Notes: generated from the sequence alone by a model not told the origin. A DNA stretch of 64,000 nucleotides from Temnothorax longispinosus (GCF_030848805.1 NC_092368.1:3382441-3446440), one strand, 5' to 3'; counted from the stretch's first letter, positions 48,901 to 62,430 are shown. Numbers and translations: made by a program.

Positions 48901-50990
48901 ACGCTATATATAATAATATTAGAAATCGACACCTCTCGATATGAGCACACATCAGCAATGGAATTTTAGAACGTGCCGGTAAAAAATGTAGGATATATGT
49001 ACGCTCGAGCGAATGCGAGAGGCCAACATGGAAATAGCAGCCGCGCAAATCCGCGAACTGGACAGCGTCGATTAACACAAGATCGTTTTGCTTTATTTGT
49101 TTTTCGTTTATCTGCTTTCGAGCACGATAAAAGCGCATCGGCGCGCGGATTCGTATGGCTACCCTTTGACAATGCCAGTCGAATCAATCGCAAATTGCTT
49201 TCTCTGTGCCGCACTACCGTCAATTCGACAGTACATGTCGCGCCGTATACACGTAGCGCATGTACGTATCAAAATTTTATAGAGCTCGTATTATTTGACG
49301 GTATAAAAAAATATATATATATTCGCCGCGCGCGAGAGAGAGCATACGTGTCTCAAATTTTGATAACGAAATTATTACGAACGACTCTCGGGTGTCCGCT
49401 GTATATCGAATTACAGAGACATAAACGCGGGACGAGAATTTGATAGACACTTTCGAGAGACTTCTCGCGCGGTTATCCTGCCGAGAGTGATCCTTCCTCG
49501 TATATCCGCGAGGCAGAGTAGCCACTTACGCGCATGTATATGTACGTGGTACATTATGTATCATGCATACATGCATGATTCATGTACGTATGTTAAAGAC
49601 GCGTGTGGCCGTGTAGCATGTGCGCGTGTATCCCTGATCTCTCCGCGGACGACGTCGGCTTACAAATTGCCAAACTTCTTACGAGAGCTTGTTCAAAAGG
49701 TTGAGAAGGGAAAGCAGTGCCGCCGGCAGGATGAAAGGACGGGGAGAGGAGGCACTTGTACGATCCAATATCCGACAAATCTGGTCTCGCGCGCGGGTCA
49801 AATTTCTCTTACAATACAAACGAACGAAATAGTACGCTGCACTTGGTATTTCGTATCGACTCTACTCGGGGCGAATGAGATTAAGATTAAATTAGGTTAG
49901 ACCGAAATAAACAGTGCCATATAATCGTTGAAAATTACATTTTCTCCTTGAACGCGATATTTAAAATTAGTTACTTTCACAAAAGAATATCAAATATTAA
50001 AATTGTAGAAAGTCTGTTCAATGTATCAATCAATAAATGTGATTTTGTCATTAACGTTTGTGACATGAATCAGTTATCAAGTTTTACGTAAATTAATTTT
50101 TAATTAAGAATACATATTTTATATTTATATATGTATTATATATAAAATCCTAAAAGAATAAAAGGTAAAATTTATATTTTTATCGTATTACATGCCATAT
50201 ATACGTACGTTAAATAAAATGTAGTAATGATCTTTTTCCATTTGCTTCGACATTTTCGTCTGTGCGAAATATGAATTTTAGTAGGCACAGTAGTCTCTTC
50301 TGCGTATTCTATGTAGACATAAAATGGCGGACTAGGTATATACGAATAACATACATTCTTGCGCAATGTAACACGTAGCGCGAAAGAAAACAGCTTAAGG
50401 TTCCTTTCCGCGCCTTTAAGGGTAGAAGATCCTACGTTAGGGGACTCTACGCTACCAGAGTCTCACCCTTATTCTACCTTATGACTTTATCCAATTCCCA
50501 TGAATTCTCCCTCGTTCTCTGCAAAGCAGTCGCGTTTCTTCTCCGCGCGGACTTTGCTTAGATAAGATCCTCGGGCGCGCAAAAGTGCGTTACACGCGTT
50601 GAATAAGAAACAAGAGGATCGGTCGCGATTACAGGTCGCGAGTAACGAAGACAAGCGATCGTATTGTTTGGCAGAACGTAGATGGAACGAAAAGTTGCAA
50701 ATTGCAGTAAGTCGAAGGAAAATTTAAGGATCCGCGACCGATTTAGGATCAGCCGAGTCAAAGTTCGTCGCGTTACGCGAGTGACCTTCGCCTTCGTTTA
50801 CGACTTTCGGACACTTTTCCTCGGGAAGAGGGAGACCCTCCGCCTCCTTTCCCTTCTCTTACCTTATCCTCCCGCAAGTTCGCTCATCGCGAACGTATAA
50901 ATTTCGACGGCAAGACGCATAAATCAGACATGCGTGTGTGAACGTGCGTATATATGGCCGCGGGCGGTCGGCTGAGCGATTAGAATTCCG
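45930..50990. other. No supported gene
   Basis: Moderately GC-rich to AT-rich DNA. Holds the GGAC/GGGC repeat at 46861-46899, a TA-rich run near 49305-49322 and scattered GTAAGT donors (46097, 50707) without matching acceptors. Frames of 113-156 codons (47344-47685, 48973-49443, 49487-49900) show no motif or splice context. Confidence 0.45.
46861..46899. repeat. GGAC/GGGC/GGAT tetranucleotide array
   Basis: About nine imperfect four-base units in a G-rich strand. Confidence 0.85.
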
Positions 50991-51141
50991 GACACGTCGA
51001 CGAGAGACCTTTCGCTGCAAATACAAGATAGATGTAATCATAATGCGGAAGGCCTAAAACCCCGGGAAGGTAGCAATCAACGCGTTCTCCGGACAAATAA
51101 TCCATCAAGTCCTCCAATGACGTGTCCTTTCGTCGGCTCTT

Positions 51142-51159
51142 TCTCTCTCTCTCTCTCTC
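51142..51159. repeat. (TC)9 microsatellite
   Basis: Perfect short array. Confidence 0.9.
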
Positions 51160-51746
51160 CCTAGAATCTTGTGAAAAAAAACCGAAGGGGGACACCGGTC
51201 AGTTTGATTGGCCCGAATATGCATCGCGCGTTCCACAGGGTGCCTCAAATCGCCTCAACTGTCCACCGATGCGAACTACTCGGAAATGATCGATGCTCGA
51301 CCGATATTGGATAGCGACATATGGAGTGGCGTATCCCCGCCAGCTTGCGAGCCATAATAGGTGACGGCGAAAGGTTTTTTCGCGCGCTAGAAATATCACG
51401 CGGATCGTATGTTAGTTCAGGATCCCTACCTAATGATCCACCGGTAAAGAGAAACGTGCTCGCGAACATCTGTGCGAAATTTTCGAGCCACATTTTTAAA
51501 TTAGGTAAGCTCACAAGCGTATTCTCGACACATCCAGCAAAGGCTAATAAATTTACGTATTTACGACAAATATTAAGGAAGCTTTTTAGTATAGCTAACA
51601 GATGAATGTTTTAAAAATAGAAATTGTACAATGTTCACATGACATTTGACTGTATATGAAATTGTAAAATATAAAACGAAATTATAATTACAAGCTACAT
51701 ATATGATAAGAATAATAAAATGTTCAAACCGAATTGTAAATTAGAG

Positions 51747-51835
51747 TATTACGTGTTTTGTTCTTTTCGGAGAATGATACGAGAGTTATGGGTTTTATTA
51801 TGTGTTATTCTTTTCGAAAAACGATACGAGAGTTA
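51747..51835. repeat. Diverged tandem duplication, unit about 49 bp
   Basis: TATTACGTGTTTTGTTCTTT...GATACGAGAGTTA at 51747-51788 recurs at 51796-51835 as TATTATGTGTTATTCTTTT...GATACGAGAGTTA, with several substitutions and a small deletion. Confidence 0.75.
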
Positions 51836-52129
51836 AAGCACGGTAAAGTACAGTATCAAGTTGCGTAAATAAAGATACAGCGTAGCAGTCACTTAAGAGC
51901 AGCAGATGGATCGAGCGGCAGAGTGAAGAACAAGCGGAACGGAAAACAGAGAGAAGGGGGGGGGCGCGAACAAAATAATGAGGGTAGTCTCGTGCCCTGT
52001 CTTCACCCTCGTGGCTCTTAATCAATTATTTTTCAAATCGACTATCCCCACGCGCGACTCACGCGTCTTCATTCCGCTAAAAACGATTCCTTTTAAAAAT
52101 TGATCCAATGTCTTTGTTTAGCGCACTCC

Positions 52130-53105
52130 TCGAGCGCCACTTTTTCCTCCCTCACTGAGAGAAGGTAAAGTAGGTCGACGATGCACAGGCGGGTAAGGGC
52201 TGCGAGGTCGACGAGTCGGAACTGTCGGAAGGCATGGGAGGGGAACAACAGGACGCGAGGGTGGACGGCAGAAGGAAAGGGCGTGGTGCGATTTAATTCG
52301 ACGAAGGAAAATCGAACGACGCAATTTCGCGTGGATTAGGATCGAACAGCGCGACGTTCCCTCCGCCGCGATAGGCTTCATTAGACGCCAAGATTAAACA
52401 AATTGCGCACGAGAGCGTCGAAATGAAAAACCGGAATGATCTGTTTGATGGCGCTCTCGCACGACGAGGCCCCCCCGTCCGTACGTCCTCATAAGTCTTT
52501 GCGACACGTATTAAGAAATTTCGCGTCGCGCGTTTAACGTCGTTAGGATAACTTCGTCGCCGTTAATCCCGCGTATAAAATGAGCTCTGTCACGGGGACC
52601 CCGCGGCGGTCTGATACCACGAAGCCAAACTCGTCGCGAATCCGCGAGCGCGTAAAATTCGTAGCGTGGGGAGAAAACGTCGGATGGGTTTATTACGCGC
52701 CGTGAATGTTTATTCCAAATAATCCCTGGCGATTGACTCGGACAAATATTTGCACGCCGCTCGGGCTCAACCGAGAAAGGGCGGCGAAACCCGAACAACA
52801 AATAACCGGGAAACAAATTAACGCTCGATGGAAAACGAAAGAGGATCGAACAGGATTGTTTCGCCGTTGTTGTCGTCGCCATGCATCGTCGGGCGAAAGA
52901 GCTCTTCCTTTTCGCCTATCAATTCCCGCGCGCTCTCTCTCTCATCGAGCCGACGCACTCGTTGTCCGCCAGCGCGAGAGGAACGTAAGAGCTCCCCGGC
53001 ACATCGGATTCTTCAGTCGTTAGGCGCAGAGGCTGTAATTGACGTGGTCGAATAATGGAGCTGCCGATGGGCACAAAGGGTGGCGAAAGAAGGGTGACTT
53101 AAAAA

Positions 53106-53145
<40 letters not shown>

Positions 53146-53560
53146 GCGGACGAAGCGTGTTGAAGGGTATGTTGGTCGGCCAAGAGCAAAGTTCCTTGCG
53201 ATCCGAAAGGGAGGCAGAACGTTTTTATCCCGTTTCGAACCCCTCCGTCTGATCAGGAAAGCCTCTCACGACACGAGTGATTTATTCCCTCCATTTCTGG
53301 GGATTATTTTATATATCCAGAGCCCCTTTTCCTCTCTCGCCAGAGCACACACCGCGGATTTCCCCGGTCGCCGTCGTCGCTCACGAGACGACTCCCGCCC
53401 GACGAAAATCACCCATCGATACGTCCAAGTTCCCTCGATCTATCCGCGGTTTTGTTCGGGCGGGGGAAAAAAAAATTCCACGAACTCCTGACGCAGCGAG
53501 TCGCGGTTCGTATTCGTGTCGGGGAAATGGGGACGCGTTTATTAACCCTTATCGGGTTGT
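52130..53560. other. CpG-rich stretch with GA array, no supported gene
   Basis: CpG-rich DNA with overlapping frames on both strands (up to 150 codons at 53039-53491, driven in part by the GA array). None starts or splices convincingly. Confidence 0.4.
53113..53144. repeat. (GA)16 microsatellite
   Basis: Perfect dinucleotide array. Confidence 0.95.
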
Positions 53561-53563
53561 CCA

Positions 53564-53905
53564 TCACTGTGTCAGTGGACACGCCACGTAAGAAAACGAG
53601 CGTGTAACAGCGAAGTAAAGATCTTTCCCCACAACGTCAAATAAGTTACATAAAAAGAAAACTAGTTCCACGCGATGACATAAAAATTTTTCAGGAAAGT
53701 CAATATAATCCGTAAAGTATGAAGATCGCGTGGATATTCGAACGACGCGAGGATTGTTAAGGCAGGATTTAACGTTAAACGCGCGAAATGGATACGAGTC
53801 TGCATCGATTGTAATACTACGCGGATTACTTTCGGGAGGACTTGCGCTTTCGCGCTCGGCCGAGAAAGGATCGAAATTTTTCGCAGAAGAGGACGGGTGC
53901 GCCAT
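53564..53905 (-). CDS. Candidate 113-residue frame, unknown
   Basis: Minus strand, ATG at 53905-53903 in a good context (GTCATGG) to TGA at 53566-53564. The frame is not low complexity: Ser/Pro/Glu-rich at the start, mixed composition in the middle, and a hydrophobic stretch (FFLCNLF) near residue 85. An acceptor-like TATCTCTCAAATCTCAG lies about 13 bases upstream of the ATG, and a GTGAGT donor opposite 53975-53970 would give a 57-base intron. The frame is also open without splicing for 23 codons upstream of the ATG. No domain is recognised. It is a plausible small gene or a chance frame. Confidence 0.18.
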   Translation of the reverse strand: MAHPSSSAKNFDPFSAERESASPPESNPRSITIDADSYPFRAFNVKSCLNNPRVVRISTRSSYFTDYIDFPEKFLCHRVELVFFLCNLFDVVGKDLYFAVTRSFSYVACPLTQ

Positions 53906-54179
53906 GACGGTGCCATAAGTCCTGAGATTTGAGAGATACCGGCGGCGGGTATCCGGTAAATCACCGGCGATCACTCACGAGATTCCGCGAGATAAGAAGC
54001 GCGCGAGCGAGGCGTATCCTGTGCCGTCTCGCCGACGAGATTTCTTTCGCTTCATTTCTATCTTTGGCGCGGAGCCTCGACCGAGCGATCAAGCGCGGCC
54101 GGGGATTATAAACGACGGACGGGGCAAAAATAAGCGCGAGAGAGCGTAATGTCGCGGGATCTACTCGTTGAATTAACGA

Positions 54180-57100
54180 TTGACGCACGTCTCTCGCCGG
54201 CGAGCCGTGTTTGATGGATTCTTGCCGGTCAAGGCGCGCACGTGCCGCAATACTATTTCGTTATGTCCCGGTTGTATCTGATTATCGCGTTCACCGACTT
54301 TCGCGACGCGGCGCGTTCCGCGCAAACCATAAATCTTGCGGCGCGAAAAGGCCGCGCGCGTTGCATCGCCGGACAGAGGCGATATTGCGACGCTTGAACG
54401 TCCTCGTCCGCTTGAGAACGCGAGCTTTCTCGATGCGAGAGGACACTCGAATGAGACCCGAATGAAATACTGCGACTCGTAAATCAATCTTGCTAGTTCC
54501 ATAATGTAACGTGTGACCGTGCGTATACCGTTAACCCATCTCGAGGACAGTTATCTCCTCTGTCGAGGTCGACAAAAACGCTGGCTCGAAAATAGATCAG
54601 TAATGTGAATTCGATTTCTAGCTCAATTCCGTTCTCCATCCTGTTCGAATCACATCCTTCAAATGAGTGACTACATCTGAGCCAAGGTGACATTAAATTA
54701 CGTATGTGTGTATACATTTTGAATTTACAGTTAAATTCTATATATAATCTTTACCTGTTAATAATTTTGAGAAAATATTATACATATATATAGCGTGATT
54801 ATTATAGAACTTAAATTACGATATTATTGTTAATTCTTTCTTCGCCCATGTTCTCCGACGAATTCTAAAGAAACATTTCTCGTAATTTACAACGAGACGC
54901 AACAAAATGGCGTGGTTCCCGCCCCAATAATGTCTACGGCGACAAAAAGCGACAATGCGAGCTAAGTGACCGTTCCCGACCATTATAGCGTTAAAGTGCC
55001 GGGAAATGACGTCGCCGTGCGCGCACGCAAGACATCGGTGTATTCATGGCGTTCGTAGGAAGGAAGCGACGCGTCCCGGATCGGGGCGAAAAAGAGGGCG
55101 ACTCGCAACAAATCATCCGATATCTTGGAAGCCATGCGCGCTCTACGCCAGCTTCGAGCGAACCCTTCGAAGAGAGAGAGAGAGGGTGCCCGGGTGGTAA
55201 GAACTTTTCTTATTTACGAGCGAGCTTATTTCCTCGGGCTGCTGCATATGGATATCAGGCCAGCAATGCCTGCGCCGCGAGGATGCGAAGATGGCAATGG
55301 GCGAAGCGCGTGCAACTTTAATGGCGGAGCTTCCAGGCCCTTCCGCGTCACTGGTCGATTCGTTCCTCCTGGAGGGCCGCTTATTTGAAAATTCGCGAGG
55401 GAACGTACCCAGCGCATATACATATATATATGCAGCATTAAAAAATATATATATTTTACACACACATGCATATATTGTATACATAAATGTTGAGAGAATA
55501 AGGTTCCACCGAAACGAAGCCGTGAACGTGAATTGCACAAGTAATAATTTGTTAAATTTATCACTCTCCCCCCCCCCCACACATACACACACACATACAT
55601 ACACAAAAAGCGAGTAAACGGTAATATTTCACACGGGAAGATGCTTCTTGAAAATCGCAAAAAAGCGCGCCCTGATATAATTTGCAAAGAGAGTTCATGA
55701 AAAAGGGGCACGGCGACAACAATGTTCTATTTTTTACGGCCAGTTTCCCACGGACAGTTTTCGGCGTTGTCGAGGAATTTTAACGCGACGTTGGCCCGCT
55801 GCTTAAGACACTGTTAAACCACCTCACAGTACACTTATTTTTACGACTCAGACTTCCCCTTGCGTAACCGTGAAAACTTTGCGCTTCTTCGTCCGAAAGT
55901 CGTCCAATAAAGTCGAGCTACATACTTTAAGGTACTTTAAGGTTTTCCCGTACAAGAGAGTGCACCAGCGAAATCGTGCTTAAGGAAATTAACCTCCGTG
56001 AAAAAGCCGACGCGAGTATTTTCGTCAAGCGTGCCATATTCACTTGCCGAAATGAAAATCGTATTTCGCAAGGCGACGACTCCCGCTGAATATCTACTTC
56101 CTAATTAGGAAGAAGGTTTTGACATGGAGAGACCGACTCGAGAAAACACGAGGACACGGGAGTCAAAAATGTCTCGAGCCTGATTAAGATTCTCAAAGTT
56201 CGAGCAAAATATTGCCAGTAACTCTTACTGATCACTCGAGTCGTTAACTATTGTTGCTTCTTGATAAATCAACTACCGAAGTGAAAATGTTTCATTAGCA
56301 AACACGACCGGATACGTGTCTCATTATCTGGATTTTTTTTTTAAAGATTTACTGTTTATCGACATAATTAGAAAGAAAGTTTTTAATAATTTATTTTTAA
56401 TTCGTATACCTCTAATCGATTTATTTATAAATCGCAATCATCTAAGTTTCATTATCATATGCTTATAAGATTTTTACATCTTATTTTCTGTAATACTGTT
56501 TATGAGTTCTTCGAAAACAGAATTAAGCGCCACATCCTGCACGTTTACTTTCGATATTCCTGTCCCTCAATTAATTTCCATCAGCTGCTGTCGACGCGAA
56601 ACGGAGCAGCCATCGAATTGATCGAGTACAGACGTCGAGAACTACAGATTGATCTCCTTAGAAGGGCTAGAAATTCGTTTCACGGTTAGCGATGGACAAG
56701 ATTTGTTTGACTTCTGGCAGAAATCCCCAATCGTTCTCGGACAGGAAAAGGACGGCCCCGTTCGTCGACCCGCCGAAATTGGATGCAGGATTTGCTCGTG
56801 AAATCAAAAGACATCGTCACGCATTACGGACCGGAGCAAAGAGAGCAAAAAAAAAGAAGAAAGGATATCAAACTTTGGACGCGGCAAGGAGAAAGGAGCA
56901 ATCTGTATAACAGGCGAGATCCCTTCCCTCATTTTTTTCGATTCCGTAGACGGGCGCAACTCGTCATACATGGCGAATACGGGGGACAAACAAAGAGAAG
57001 GGGGCACCAAAACGGCCTTTCGCCGACTCTTTATTATCATATAGATTGTGATCGATAACTCATTGCCTCGGTACGCACTGGTTATCGCTCTTTTCGACGT

Positions 57101-57880
57101 GAATAACGAGAGAAGCTTGCGACAAACTACTTCGTAAAAATATCCTCTGTAGAAATATGTCCTGCAGAAGGAAATTTGCAGCGAACTTTATAGCGATGTT
57201 ATTCGTGAAATATTAATTTAATAAACAAGTTGCCATTCGTGTCAGTTTTTTTATCATAGGTAGATGTTTTTCGATAGATAGCAGAAATTTCATAATTATA
57301 GCGCCAGAAAAAAATTTATTCGTAACATAATTACTCAACAGTCGATAGGAAGTATTTAATTAATTGCGTGGATCGTAAAATATTGACTCAGCGGTTATTA
57401 ATTAAAACGGGGATTTCTCATCGACGAAATGGCGATATTGGTGTCCATAATATTTATTGCTGAAATGTTGAAAAATCTCAACGAGATGTGTTAAAAGAGT
57501 ATATCATCACTAACATTTAACGTATTAGACAAAATGTAGGTAACTAATCAAGGAGGACGAGGAATGAAGCGCAGGATATAAGCGCAAGATTAAATTCTTT
57601 TCCAACATAATTTTACATAAGTAGCTGGGTAAATCCCTACGCAATCCTCGAATAAAATTTCTGCAAGGTTGCATGCTAATCCTCTCATCCTCAAATTATT
57701 TCCAAATGCTGAAGATGTATTACGTGCTTTTAGCATATGTTAATCTAACAGTCTTCCTAATTTTCATTAAATTATTCCTTAATTTTCATACATCTGTATA
57801 TCTTTCTTTACTGTTTAATATGTAACAGTATATTAATATTAAATGCACATAGCGATCGATTACTCTAGAAAAAAAATTAA
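54180..57880. other. No supported gene
   Basis: Holds a GA run at about 55171-55182, TA- and CA-rich microsatellites at 55420-55460 and 55568-55606, and AT-rich DNA at 54720-54840 and 56340-56480 and again from 57180. Frames up to 161 codons at 55143-55711 on the minus strand arise from the CA/TA repeats (Tyr/Val/Cys runs). Confidence 0.45.
55568..55606. repeat. Poly-C followed by CA-rich microsatellite
   Basis: A run of about 11 Cs then ACACATACACACACACATACATACAC-type sequence, imperfect. Confidence 0.85.
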
Positions 57881-57888
57881 TTTTGTAG

Positions 57889-58209
57889 GCATCTAAGAGT
57901 TCTATATACATATGTGTACGTCGTAACGTCGTTATATATAAGCACAAGTTTATCGACAAGATAAAAGGCACAAACGACGTGGACTATTTTACGGGAGCTA
58001 ATCTCGGTGCATCTTCGATATGGAAACAAATGCCTTTTAATCTCACGAACGTTGCTGCCGCTCGTTTGGTAACGCACTTACGTACGTTTACATGCGCGCT
58101 ATCTAATGACATTGCCATCCGCGGGCATGTTAGTGGAAGAAACGAACGGGGTGACCGGAGGGTAGCGACGGCAGGGCGGCGTGTAAGAGCGGCTCCCCCG
58201 ACGTGTAAG
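57889..58209 (+). CDS. Candidate internal exon, 107 codons, open from acceptor to donor
   Basis: The exon follows AAATTAATTTTGTAG and ends ACGTGTAAG before GTACGAGTG, a good donor. Its 321 bases are exactly 107 codons, and one frame, starting at the first base, has no stop throughout, so it would be a phase 0-0 exon. The first part is AT-rich, where a stop-free run is less likely by chance. The middle is of mixed, protein-like composition (Phe-Thr-Gly-Ala-Asn-Leu-Gly region, then Asn-Leu-Thr-Asn), and the last third is Arg-rich. The acceptor has a weak pyrimidine tract. I do not recognise the sequence, and no flanking exon has been located. Confidence 0.25.
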
Positions 58210-58370
58210 GTACGAGTGTAAGGCTCTTAAATGGTTATTGGATTGAGACTCCGCACGAACGAGCGGGAAGTTACTTGGCGATATCCTGTCGCGGTAGGAT
58301 AGGTCCTCGACGGACAGGGGAAAGGGACGTAAAGGGGTTACAAGCGGCGGGGAGGAAAGGCGAACGGGCA

Positions 58371-58378
58371 TATAAAAG
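58371..58378 (+). promoter_or_regulatory. TATA-like element
   Basis: TATAAAAG in G/A-rich, GC-rich context. TTCAGGG lies about 25 bases downstream, a poor initiator. A GA run follows at about 58420-58436. No downstream exon is evident, so this is weak. Confidence 0.15.
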
Positions 58379-58539
58379 AACGACTCGCCATCTTCAGGGT
58401 ACACACGTTCGGGGACAGAGAGGACAGAGAGAGAGAGGCAGAGAAAACGGAGGGGTTGAGGGGAGAGCATCGAATGCGGCCGGTTATCTGAGAATTTGTA
58501 TGCGCTGGATGCAGCCGCTACCGCGCTAAAGTCGGACGA

Positions 58540-61500
58540 TCAAGTTTTCTTAGCGCTTTATTGCGTCGCGCTATCGCTTCATCGGCAAACAGTATGTTAA
58601 ATATTTAAGCTCGTATTTTCATTCGGCACACTAAAAGTGGCTGTACAGTTCTGGCATCGACTCTGACTCCTTTATCGCGCGGCGAACTACGCATTGAATG
58701 TAAAAAGATCGAGATCGTACGAAAACGCCATTTAAACGTAGAGCTCTACATAAATTTTAATAGCAGATATATTTGCACTTTACATCGGATAAATTTATAT
58801 AGATATAACACAAATGGAATATATAAATATAGATTAATTTACAACATTCTCTTTTAAGATATTTTATATCCATTAAGTACTTATAAATGCTTTGTAAATA
58901 CATATTGCTCGAGTAATTTCATTTGATCATACTAGCGAAATGGTAGCTATGATACGATGAAAGCGAAACGCTTTTATAACGAAATTTCGGATATCTATCA
59001 CAGTAAGTACTCTCATTCGACGTAACTACGTATCGTTGTCCTCCATTATTTCTCTTCGCGTCGCTTCCGTTATTTCCGTTCTTTGTGACGGATGCGTGCC
59101 GCTCATTAATGAGTTTTTTCATGCGGTCGTAATCGAGAAAGGTACTGTCCCTTCAAAGTATACCGAAACGTCGCCGCAATCAGATACCGTTTTCTGTCAG
59201 AAAAGCAGGACGATCTCATTGTGCAGCTACATCGGTCGTCGTGTGTAGCACAACGGAAATATTCGCAACTCTGGGTAATATCTGCAAATGTATCTGCCAA
59301 GCCGGAATATCGCGAAAATATCGCGAAAGCCGGGGACGTTCACGTACGTACGTACGTCACCGCGAAAATATAACAAGACAAATCGTTTTATTTTGCACGC
59401 GGAATCTGTTTTTTGTTTACGTATACGAGCACGCGATGACCTGATTATGTGAGTGATTAAATCGAAATCGCGAAATCGCGAAACAATGATTCGCAATGTG
59501 ACTCACGTGCCCACGATCATTATGTAAATGAACGAGAAAACAGTAAAAGCAATGATACGCAAAAACTAATGCATACGATCCGTCACTCAACGCGCGCAAC
59601 GGCCCGAATTCGCTACGCGCGTCGTTGCACTATATGGCGGCGTCGATTACCCGACGTAATCGCAATCGCGAACCGTTTCTAACGTAAACGCAGAGTCTCA
59701 TGACGATCGTTAGTTAGTTACCCCGCTGACCCTCCCACTTTCTTCGGAACATCCGAGCGCGACGTGTGTTAGTACCTACATGCGCTCTAACAGCAGTAAC
59801 AAGCTTCCGCAGCAAACTGTTACCGATATTACTCCAGCACTTAGTTACCAATTTACTCGGTTCGAGACTAGTTGCGAAAGCAGTTTCGACGATCCACGTA
59901 CGTTTACATGTAAATCCGGATGTAAACCGGAGGGTCATGCGCAGTTATTGCCTCGGCGATCCCGCAACCCCTCTTCTCCGGTCTCACGGTATTGTCGTTC
60001 CGGAGTACGTTTTTAGGACCTCATTGTTGTCTAAACTACCCAAATAACGGTGATTAACCGTCTGAAATTTACTTTGACCAAAAATATGCTCTCGTTACGA
60101 AAGATGGGCGGATTCGAGCTCCCGTTATGCCCGTTTTATCAATTAAAATTCTTGGCTTTACCGCAGAAATTAATTCCAAAACTGCTGCTAAGGTCGAGTA
60201 ACATTCCCCTAACATCATAAAGAGTTTATACAAATTTATTGAAAAATTATTTTCAATCTCATTTTTATCTCATTTTTATCTCAACAATAATAAAGTTGAT
60301 AACGTATTTAATTCTTTATAATCCCATGGATCAGTAAGTAACTAGCTGTAAGCTAAAGAAATGTTACTCGCATAGAGTATTTTTTTATTGTACAAAATAA
60401 ATATAAAGAAAAAAAGATAGGATTATACAACGATCAAAAAATATATAAATATTTGTACTGCTTATGTGTATTAATATGCAGATCTCACGTGGATACTCCG
60501 TTGCAGCTATAAAAGTTAATGGAAAAATTTTCATTTCGTGATTCTAATCGTAGTTTACGCGTAGATACGCTGCGCATGCAAAACACACGAATAAACGTTG
60601 CTTCCTCTCATTTCTGCATCATTTATTTAAATCGCAAACGCGTGCCGTCTTAACACGTTACAAATTACTCGGGATGGAGAGGGGCCATTCGCGCCATTGT
60701 ACGACAAGCGGTCTCAATCCGCGGGGAATTGGAGAAAGACGCGGTAAACTTGCGTCGAAAGTTTCCGCCGAGAATCACGAGCTCGCCAATTAATTCGAGT
60801 GGCGTGGCGCAATTAATTTGTTTCGAGCTGCGGATGCTGCTCGTAAAACGTGCAGATAAAATTAATGAAACGGGAACGCGGGAGGGATAACCGCCGCTGC
60901 CGCCGCCGTCGCGGTTACTAAAGGGAAACCAGAGCGAAGAGATAGCGAGGAGGATAGAGAAAATTGTGAGTGTACGAAAAACGGTTGGAAGCGCGACGGG
61001 ACGAAGCTGAACGGACTGGAGGTATACCGTAAATAACATGGAAGCATGAGCGAGAGAGGGATGGATTTATATGCAATCGTTTTTTAACGGCCTTAGAAAA
61101 CACGTTTTCCATTAAAACACGATTTATCGCGTATATTTATACGTACAAATTAGATATCTCCATTGGAAGAATTATTTACTTATTGGATAAAATAGAAGAT
61201 CGATTTCGATAAAAAAAAAAAGACGGACGTTTTACTCTTTATACGGGCCGATCCTAATTAATACTTCTTGTACGAAATCACGAAATTGACGAAAAGTATG
61301 TCCTCGAGCCGAAAGAAGACGAACGGTCTCTCTCCTCTCTACGCCTGGTTTAAGAGGCATTCCCGAGATTTCCGAGAAAACTCGATGAAACCTCTTTTGT
61401 TTCTCGGCGACGAGAGGACAGGGATGGGTGAAAAAGAAGCGAAGTAGGGGGCAAGCAGAGCGGGCCGGGGCTCGCGTTTACTCTGATCGTACCTTGAGCG

Positions 61501-62430
61501 TAGCGAGTAAACGATCCAATTAAATTTCGCGCTATTGTAATCCGAATGGGCCAAGTTGTATTGCATAAATAAATTCATAACGTTATATCTCTCCGCCTTT
61601 CCGCCGCGAGTCTCGCTTCCTTTGTCTCCGGCGCGCAATTTGCCCTCCTTCTCCCCTTGACACAAGGGTGCTCGCCCCCGCAATTTATTTATCTCTGCAC
61701 TTTCTCTCTCCCTCTCTCTCTCTCTTTCTCTTTCTCCCGTGGGGACGCGGGGACAGCGAAAGACCTCTTCGAATTTGTTTAGTTCTCGAGTGAAGGGTTG
61801 TCAGTCTGTCAGGAGACGCCGCCTGCCCGAGCGTGGAAGAAATATCGCGTCGGCGATAACGAGGATATTAAGATCCGGCAAGACGGATATAAATCGCACG
61901 GTGGGCCAATTAAAGGGAAAAATCAAACTGATATAGAAAAGGAATATATACGGTATATTATGAAATTGCCATCGATCTAGAATTGTTATCCTAGGTATTC
62001 GAAGATAGTTTTCTCATATACTTTTAAAAATTTATATCTCTAAAAATTACATATAATATAATTTAATATAATAGAGCATTCATGTATACATGAACACATA
62101 CAAAGCATAATTCGATGAACATAAAATAAAATAAGTCTCAATATTTCTCAAGTCGCGTATGAACGACAAAGGAATTATAAAGAACATTCTAAACTCAGAA
62201 GTATATTGGAAAGTTTCTCGAAAGAGTACTTGAAAAATATACCTTTCCGAACGGCAATTCGTAACCCGTTGCCCCCGTGTTTTAAATACCGCCTGACCTC
62301 TTAAGAGCGCCTAGAGAAAATTGAATCCGCTCCCGGGACAGTTATTTATGCAAAACACCCGCTCTTTATGTGATACACCACGACAAGAGCAGGCCCGTAT
62401 CCTGCGGGGAGATCGTTACTGACTATCGTA
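58540..62430. other. No supported gene
   Basis: AT-rich for long parts, with an ACGT tetranucleotide run (ACGTACGTACGTACGT) near 59342-59357 and CGCGAAA repeats near 59310-59330 and 59465-59485. TC arrays lie near 61700-61735. Frames of up to 124 codons (60665-61039, minus strand) show no motif. The donor at 59003 (GTAAGTACT) has no partner. Confidence 0.45.

Noticed and set aside
51321..51605. 94-codon plus frame with an in-frame AG/GTAAGC donor, and an overlapping 89-codon minus frame
   Set aside because: The acceptors on either side are weak, both strands are equally open, and splicing leads to an immediate or early stop.
54643..54651. GTTCGAATC, a tRNA T-loop-like word
   Set aside because: No acceptor stem, D-arm or anticodon arm can be drawn around it.
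55143..55711. Minus-strand frames of 153 and 161 codons
   Set aside because: They run through CA/TA microsatellites and poly-C, giving Tyr/Val/Cys/Gly runs; no gene features.
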